30,266 bases of DNA, taken from assembly GCA_029945375.1 (NCBI GenBank), contig JAQOTE010000044.1, positions 1 through 30,266 on the forward strand. The letters are read 5' to 3'. The position numbers were made by a program, and so were the translations under genes. Every line of letters begins with the position of its first letter. Positions within the stretch are counted from its first letter, which is position 1. A model generated the notes under the pieces. It was not told where the DNA came from. It saw only the letters and a list, made by a program, of their open reading frames with translations, and ran no database searches. Shown piece after piece: positions 27,313 to 30,266 of the stretch. The stretch comes from Agaricus subrufescens. Its lineage: Eukaryota > Basidiomycota > Agaricomycetes > Agaricales > Agaricaceae.

Positions 27313-27325
27313 ACTCTGTCTCTGG
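27313..27325. repeat. Target-site duplication of LINE D, right copy
   Basis: ACTCTGTCTCTGG directly follows the A run; LINE C resumes here. Confidence 0.92.
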
Positions 27326-27685
27326 CCGTAGCCGGGACTTCATTAGTAAGCACATCTTCGCAGGTGGGGCGCAGCTATCAAATCTGCAGCGCTGCTTGTA
27401 ACCCGACTCAGCTTATGCACTCGTTGTCAATGATGGGGCCATCATTCCGACGTATGCCGTTCTAAAGGTATACGCTGTCCTCACTGCGCGGGCCCGCACT
27501 CGGCCAACTCGCATATCCCGGCGTCCATAGCGATGAAGAAGAATCCGGACGATCGTCATTGCGCTAACTGTTCTGCAGCAAAGAAGAAGGATAAAGCGCA
27601 CTCCACAACGGACACTTCGTGTCCGTTCTGGAACAACCGTTTCGATCGGGATTGGCTCAAGCGCCAGTTCCCATCGAAGAAGTAG
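27326..27685 (+). pseudogene. LINE C ORF1, zinc-motif end (frameshifted)
   Basis: Continuation of the LINE C ORF1 after LINE D, homologous to the last ~120 codons of B1 and B2. The region around 27360-27430 has small indels and substitutions relative to LINE E and B, which disrupt the frame before the first zinc motif. Further on, CPHCAGPHSANSH, HCANCSAAKKKDKAHS, TSCPFW and FDRDWLKRQFP can be read up to the TAG at 27683-27685. The ORF is dead even without LINE D. Confidence 0.8.
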
Positions 27686-28100
27686 GAAATTTCATCGTTT
27701 CCTTCGGGAGCACGCGCTGCTGGTACCCACCATTTTCCCTCGCCACCTCGTCCGCGATTGCAAACCGGCTTGTCAGAAAATCGGGGCTGTATCCAGGTCT
27801 GAAAGTAGGTGATTTGTGTTTGCTTGAGCCAAGGCTTGCTTCGCTCGCCTCTTGTTTGGACTTATCATTTCTTTTCCTTTTGCTATGTTTTGTTTTTCTT
27901 TTCTTTCCTCGAGGCGATGTACATTCCGCCGGATATGTTTTAATCATGTTGTTTGGGGCTTAATGTTTTCACTCAGATACGCGTCATGGCATCCATATTC
28001 TTGTAGTATGCCCGAATTATCTACTCGGATGTCGTATAGCTACTTGAATAAAAGGTCCACTGAGAGGTGCCGTTGATACAAAAAAAAAAAAAAAAAAAAA
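27686..28100 (+). other. 3' UTR and poly(A) of LINE C
   Basis: Non-coding. The equivalent of the CGAGCGCTTGACC block is degraded (about 27909-27938). ACGCGTCATGGCA is at 27979-27991, AATAAA at 28047-28052 and the A run at 28080-28100. Confidence 0.82.
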
Positions 28101-28113
28101 TGAGTGCCATAGA
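28101..28113. repeat. Target-site duplication of LINE C, right copy
   Basis: TGAGTGCCATAGA after the A run; the copia-6 gag resumes. Confidence 0.9.
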
Positions 28114-28590
28114 GGCCAGCTCATCATCCAGCTCATCTAGAGTGAATTTCTCTGGTCTGAGCTCCTTCAGACCACGTTTGCAGCCCTCTACACGGTTTAT
28201 AAGTGACTGGAGGGACTCCTCTTCGAGTTTACGGATGCTAAACAGCTCATCATAGGCATTGAATCGCATTCCAGCCTTTTTCTGACGATGTACAGCCTCC
28301 AGAGCAGCCCACATCTTGATTGGATCGTCCTGGATGCCTGCAAAATGCACCCTTTGGTCTTCTTCAACCATTAAGTAGAGCTAGCCAGCAGCCTTATCGA
28401 GTTTATCCTCCCAAAGTGACTGGGAAGCGAAATCCTGGGCAGTAGGGGAAGAGGGAATGGTGGGAGCACTCTGCTTGCCTGAAACAAGTCTCCATAGGCC
28501 TGAGGCACGTAGCCAGGCCTCCATCTCGCTGGACCATGTGGCATAGTTCTCCCCGTTGAGCTTAACGAACGCTGGCAAACCCGAAGCCAT
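28101..28590 (-). pseudogene. Copia-6 gag N-terminal part
   Basis: Starts at 28590 with MASGLPAFVKLNGENYATWS, homologous to copia-7 MASGSPMFAKLTAENYTTWS but clearly more diverged than copia-1 and copia-3 are. It continues through KMWAALEAVHRQKKAGMRF and YDELFSIRKLEEESLQSLI to the LINE C border. An in-frame TAG at 28381-28383 replaces the Trp of AGWLFL (TGG to TAG). Gag forms the particle that packages the RNA. Confidence 0.87.
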
Positions 28591-28701
28591 ACGATCAAAA
28601 TTGCGGGCAGGGGAAGTAAAATAGTTTGAGGGGGCAGGGAAAGGGAGAGAGTAGGTGTTGAGTTGAAGATGGTTGAAGGATGAAAAGTCGATTTGTAGGT
28701 C
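28591..28701 (-). other. Untranslated leader of copia-6
   Basis: Between gag ATG and PBS. Purine-rich on the plus strand, like the leaders of copia-3 (10792-10895) and copia-7 (21657-21757). No ORF or motif seen beyond that similarity. Confidence 0.6.
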
Positions 28702-28724
28702 GTTAGAAGCCGGGGCCCATAACC
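28702..28724 (-). other. Primer-binding site of copia-6
   Basis: The same 23 bases as copia-3 and copia-7, adjoining an LTR of the other type (LTR-1). Both LTR lineages thus share the initiator tRNA-Met anticodon-arm primer site. Confidence 0.75.
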
Positions 28725-29000
28725 TGTTGGAACGAGAACATAGAGTTCGCAGTGGCAATCCTAACGACGCTAGTATCGAGCGGATCGGATAAGAATTGAG
28801 CTAGTATTAGCACAGTTAATCTGTGGACAAGTATAAGAAGCTATAACAACAATACAAAGAGATTGCTCACCTGTGGACAAGTATAAGAAGCTAAAGACTT
28901 CTAAGTCGTCCTCAGGCAAGTTCAACATGCGCTGACTAATCTATCACGTGAGCGGAAGCGTCCGCTATACTCTAAGTCGAGATATACACAAAACAAATTG
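28725..29000 (-). repeat. 5' LTR of copia-6 (LTR-1, cut by LINE E)
   Basis: 276 bp aligned to 15514-15830, from TGTTGGAACG to AAACAAATTG. The last ~41 bp are missing because LINE E begins here; they should lie on the far side of LINE E, outside the window. Confidence 0.9.
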
Positions 29001-29011
29001 TTTTTTTTTTT

Positions 29012-29399
29012 GTATCAACGGCACCTCTCGGTGGACCTTTTATTCAAGTAGCTATTCGACATCCGAGTAGATAATTCGGGCATACTACAAGAATAGGGAT
29101 GCCATGACGCGTATCCGAATGAAAACATTAAGCCCCAAACAACATGATTAAACGTATCCGGCGGAATATTCATCGCCTCGAGGAAAGAAAGAAAAACATA
29201 ACAAAACGAAAAAGAGATGATAAGTCCAAAAGAGAGGCGAGCGAAGCGAGCCTTGGCTCAAACAAACACGAGTCACCTACGTTCAGACTTGGATACAGCC
29301 CCGATTTTCTGTCGAGCCGGTTTGCGATCGCGGACGAGGTGGCGAGGGGAAATGGTGGGTACCGGCGGCGCGTGCTCCCGAAAGAAACGATGAAATTTC
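29012..29399 (-). other. 3' UTR of LINE E
   Basis: Non-coding tail of the minus-strand LINE, similar to 27686-28079 of LINE C. The poly(A) signal is TTTATT at about 29038-29043 on the plus strand. Confidence 0.75.
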
Positions 29400-30266
29400 C
29401 TACTTCTTCGATGGGAACTGGCGCAGGCAATCGATCGAAGCAGTTGTTCAGACGGACACGAAGTGTCCATTGTAAAATCTTGCTATCTTTTTGCTGCCCA
29501 GAACAGTTAGCGCAATGACGATCGTCCGGATTCTTCTTCATCGCTATGGACGCCGGGATATGCGAGTTGGCCGAGTGCGGGCCCGCGCAGTGAGGACAGC
29601 GTATACCTTTAGAACGGCATACGTCGGAATGATGGCCCCATCGTTGACAACGAGTGCATAAAGCTGAGCCGGGCCGCGGGGCAGCGCCGCAGATTTGACA
29701 GTTGCGCCCACCTATGAAGATGTGCTTACCAATGAAGTCCCGGGCCGTACGGCCAGAGACAGAGTCTGCGATATCGACCCAAGCGATGCAGGTGTCGGAT
29801 TTACGTGATGTCCGCATGAAACGGACAGCGTGCTGGATGTGAGCGGATAAAGGTTTACCTACTGGGGATGCGTGCATCACGACGGTAAACGCCTCGCACT
29901 GCGCCTGGAGCCAAGTGGCGGGGGGAGCCGGAATGAGTGGTACGTCCAAGATCTTGAGGTAGGACGTGGAGGTGGGAGTGGCGGACTGGAGGGGAATGAG
30001 TCCGTTGGGATCGACGAGGCGGCGTACATGCCTAAGCACGCACGCAGACTCGGGCTTAGAGAGAACTCGGGAGGCGGCAATGAAGATGCCAGAAGCCGAG
30101 TTGGAAGAAGATTCTAGAATGACCTCAGACTTGAGGTCATCCTTGAGATGGCGATTGCACTCCCGGAGGATATCGGGAGTGATATTAATAGCACGGATTG
30201 TAGATCCGGCGGTGGAGTGAATGAGAACACCACGGCGTGATAGCCGTGGCTGGTGTCTTGCCCTTG
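29400..30266 (-). pseudogene. LINE E ORF1, C-terminal half (decayed)
   Basis: Reads HLKDDLKSEV, ESACVLRHVRRLVDPNG, SYLKILDVPLI, FMRTSRKSDTCIAWVDI, SGRTARDFIGKHIFIGGRN, first zinc motif CTRCQRWGHHSDVC and second CPHCAGPH, then HCANCSG. After this (29420-29510) many small changes replace the third zinc motif and the CPFW/FDRDW end seen in B and C. Near the right edge (30230-30260) the KHTSHGASRRG block is two bases short, a frameshift. The expected TAG is at 29400-29402. Confidence 0.82.

Larger units (their letters stand above)
24032..28100 (+). mobile_element. LINE C: ORF1-only LINE-like element carrying LINE D inside it
   Basis: Starts CATCGCTTCTTGAC, carries the hairpin, an ORF1 related to family B (MDTREDFDSGNWETD), and a 3' UTR with ACGCGTCATGGCA (27979-27991), AATAAA at 28047-28052 and 21 A residues at 28080-28100. 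LINE D (25657-27312) interrupts ORF1. Without D and one duplication the element would be about 2.4 kb, again with no ORF2. The 3' UTR has diverged from B but ends with the same GGTCCACTGAGAGGTGCCGT. Confidence 0.9.
15514..29000 (-). mobile_element. Copia-6: minus-strand LTR-1 copia element split by LINE F, copia-7 and LINE C
   Basis: The left part (15514-16386) has the 3' LTR and RNase H. The right part (22055-24031 and 28101-29000) has RT start, linker, integrase start, protease, gag, PBS and 5' LTR. Both parts are minus strand and of the LTR-1 lineage, and together they fit one element. About 815 bp of RT/RNase H that should lie between 16386 and 22055 are missing. The 5' LTR is cut at 29000 by LINE E. 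That the two halves are one element is an inference from type, strand and order. Confidence 0.72.
29001..30266 (-). mobile_element. LINE E: 3' half of an ORF1-only LINE-like element (family C)
   Basis: Minus-strand element with its T run (poly(A)) at 29001-29011, then TTGATAC, the tail common to C, TGCCATGACGCGT at 29100-29112 (plus-strand form of the shared motif), and the 3' half of ORF1. It runs off the right edge. It inserted in the copia-6 5' LTR after AAACAAATTG. The ORF1 portion is closest to LINE C, nearly identical over 29880-30220. Confidence 0.88.

Noticed and set aside
1..30266. Host protein-coding or RNA genes
   Set aside because: Every stretch longer than about 300 bp is assigned to a copia or LINE element except the LINE F body; no host gene was found.

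Overview
The window is a block of nested retrotransposons, and I see no host gene in it. The elements point to a fungus, most likely an agaricomycete basidiomycete. The Ty1/copia elements have a single gag-pol frame, and the LINE-type insertions have a GC-rich ORF1 with zinc knuckles. Ceratobasidiaceae/Rhizoctonia is a low-confidence guess from general resemblance.

Two kinds of element account for almost every base. (1) Ty1/copia LTR elements form two lineages with different LTRs. 'LTR-1' is about 317-328 bp, TGTTAGAATG...CCAACA. 'LTR-2' is 274-298 bp, TGTTAGACTG...CCGACA. Both have an AAGGGGGTG polypurine tract and a primer-binding site that matches the anticodon arm of initiator tRNA-Met. 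(2) Seven LINE-like insertions (A, B1, B2, C, D, E, F) end in poly(A). Where both flanks are present they have target-site duplications of 10-14 bp. None carries an endonuclease/reverse-transcriptase ORF2. A, B1 and B2 are complete 2.1-2.3 kb units: a short 5' UTR with a hairpin, one ORF1 of 581-585 aa, a 250-400 nt 3' UTR and poly(A).

Layout. 1-8281: copia-1 (minus strand, 3' end off the left edge), interrupted by LINE A (771-2884) and LINE B1 (5661-7926), with its 5' LTR-2 at 7984-8281. 8282-8846: 3' end of copia-2 (plus strand, LTR-1). 8847-11216: copia-3 (minus, 5' LTR-2). 11217-14966: copia-4 (plus), interrupted by LINE B2 (11314-13579), with its 3' LTR-2 at 14669-14966. 14967-15513: copia-5 RT fragment (plus). 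15514 to about 29000: copia-6 (minus, LTR-1), which has its 3' LTR and RNase H on the left and RT, gag and 5' LTR on the right. It is split by LINE F (16387-17079), by copia-7 (17080-22054, the only element with both LTRs in the window) and by LINE C (24032-28100). LINE C itself contains LINE D (25657-27312). 29001-30266: LINE E (minus), inserted in copia-6's 5' LTR and running off the right edge.

The boundaries give an order of insertion. Copia-5 is older than copia-4, which is older than copia-3, then copia-2, then copia-1, each inside the previous one. Copia-6 sits independently in copia-5. The LINE insertions came on top of these.

Most copia frames are broken, and most of the assignable stop codons are C-to-T or G-to-A changes, often at CGA codons. 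The LINE ORF1s of A, B1 and B2 are open. B1 and B2 differ mainly at silent sites. The most interesting candidate is therefore a set of ORF1-only LINE families that keep ORF1 under selection, share a 5' hairpin and a short 3' UTR motif, and presumably borrow reverse transcriptase from another element.
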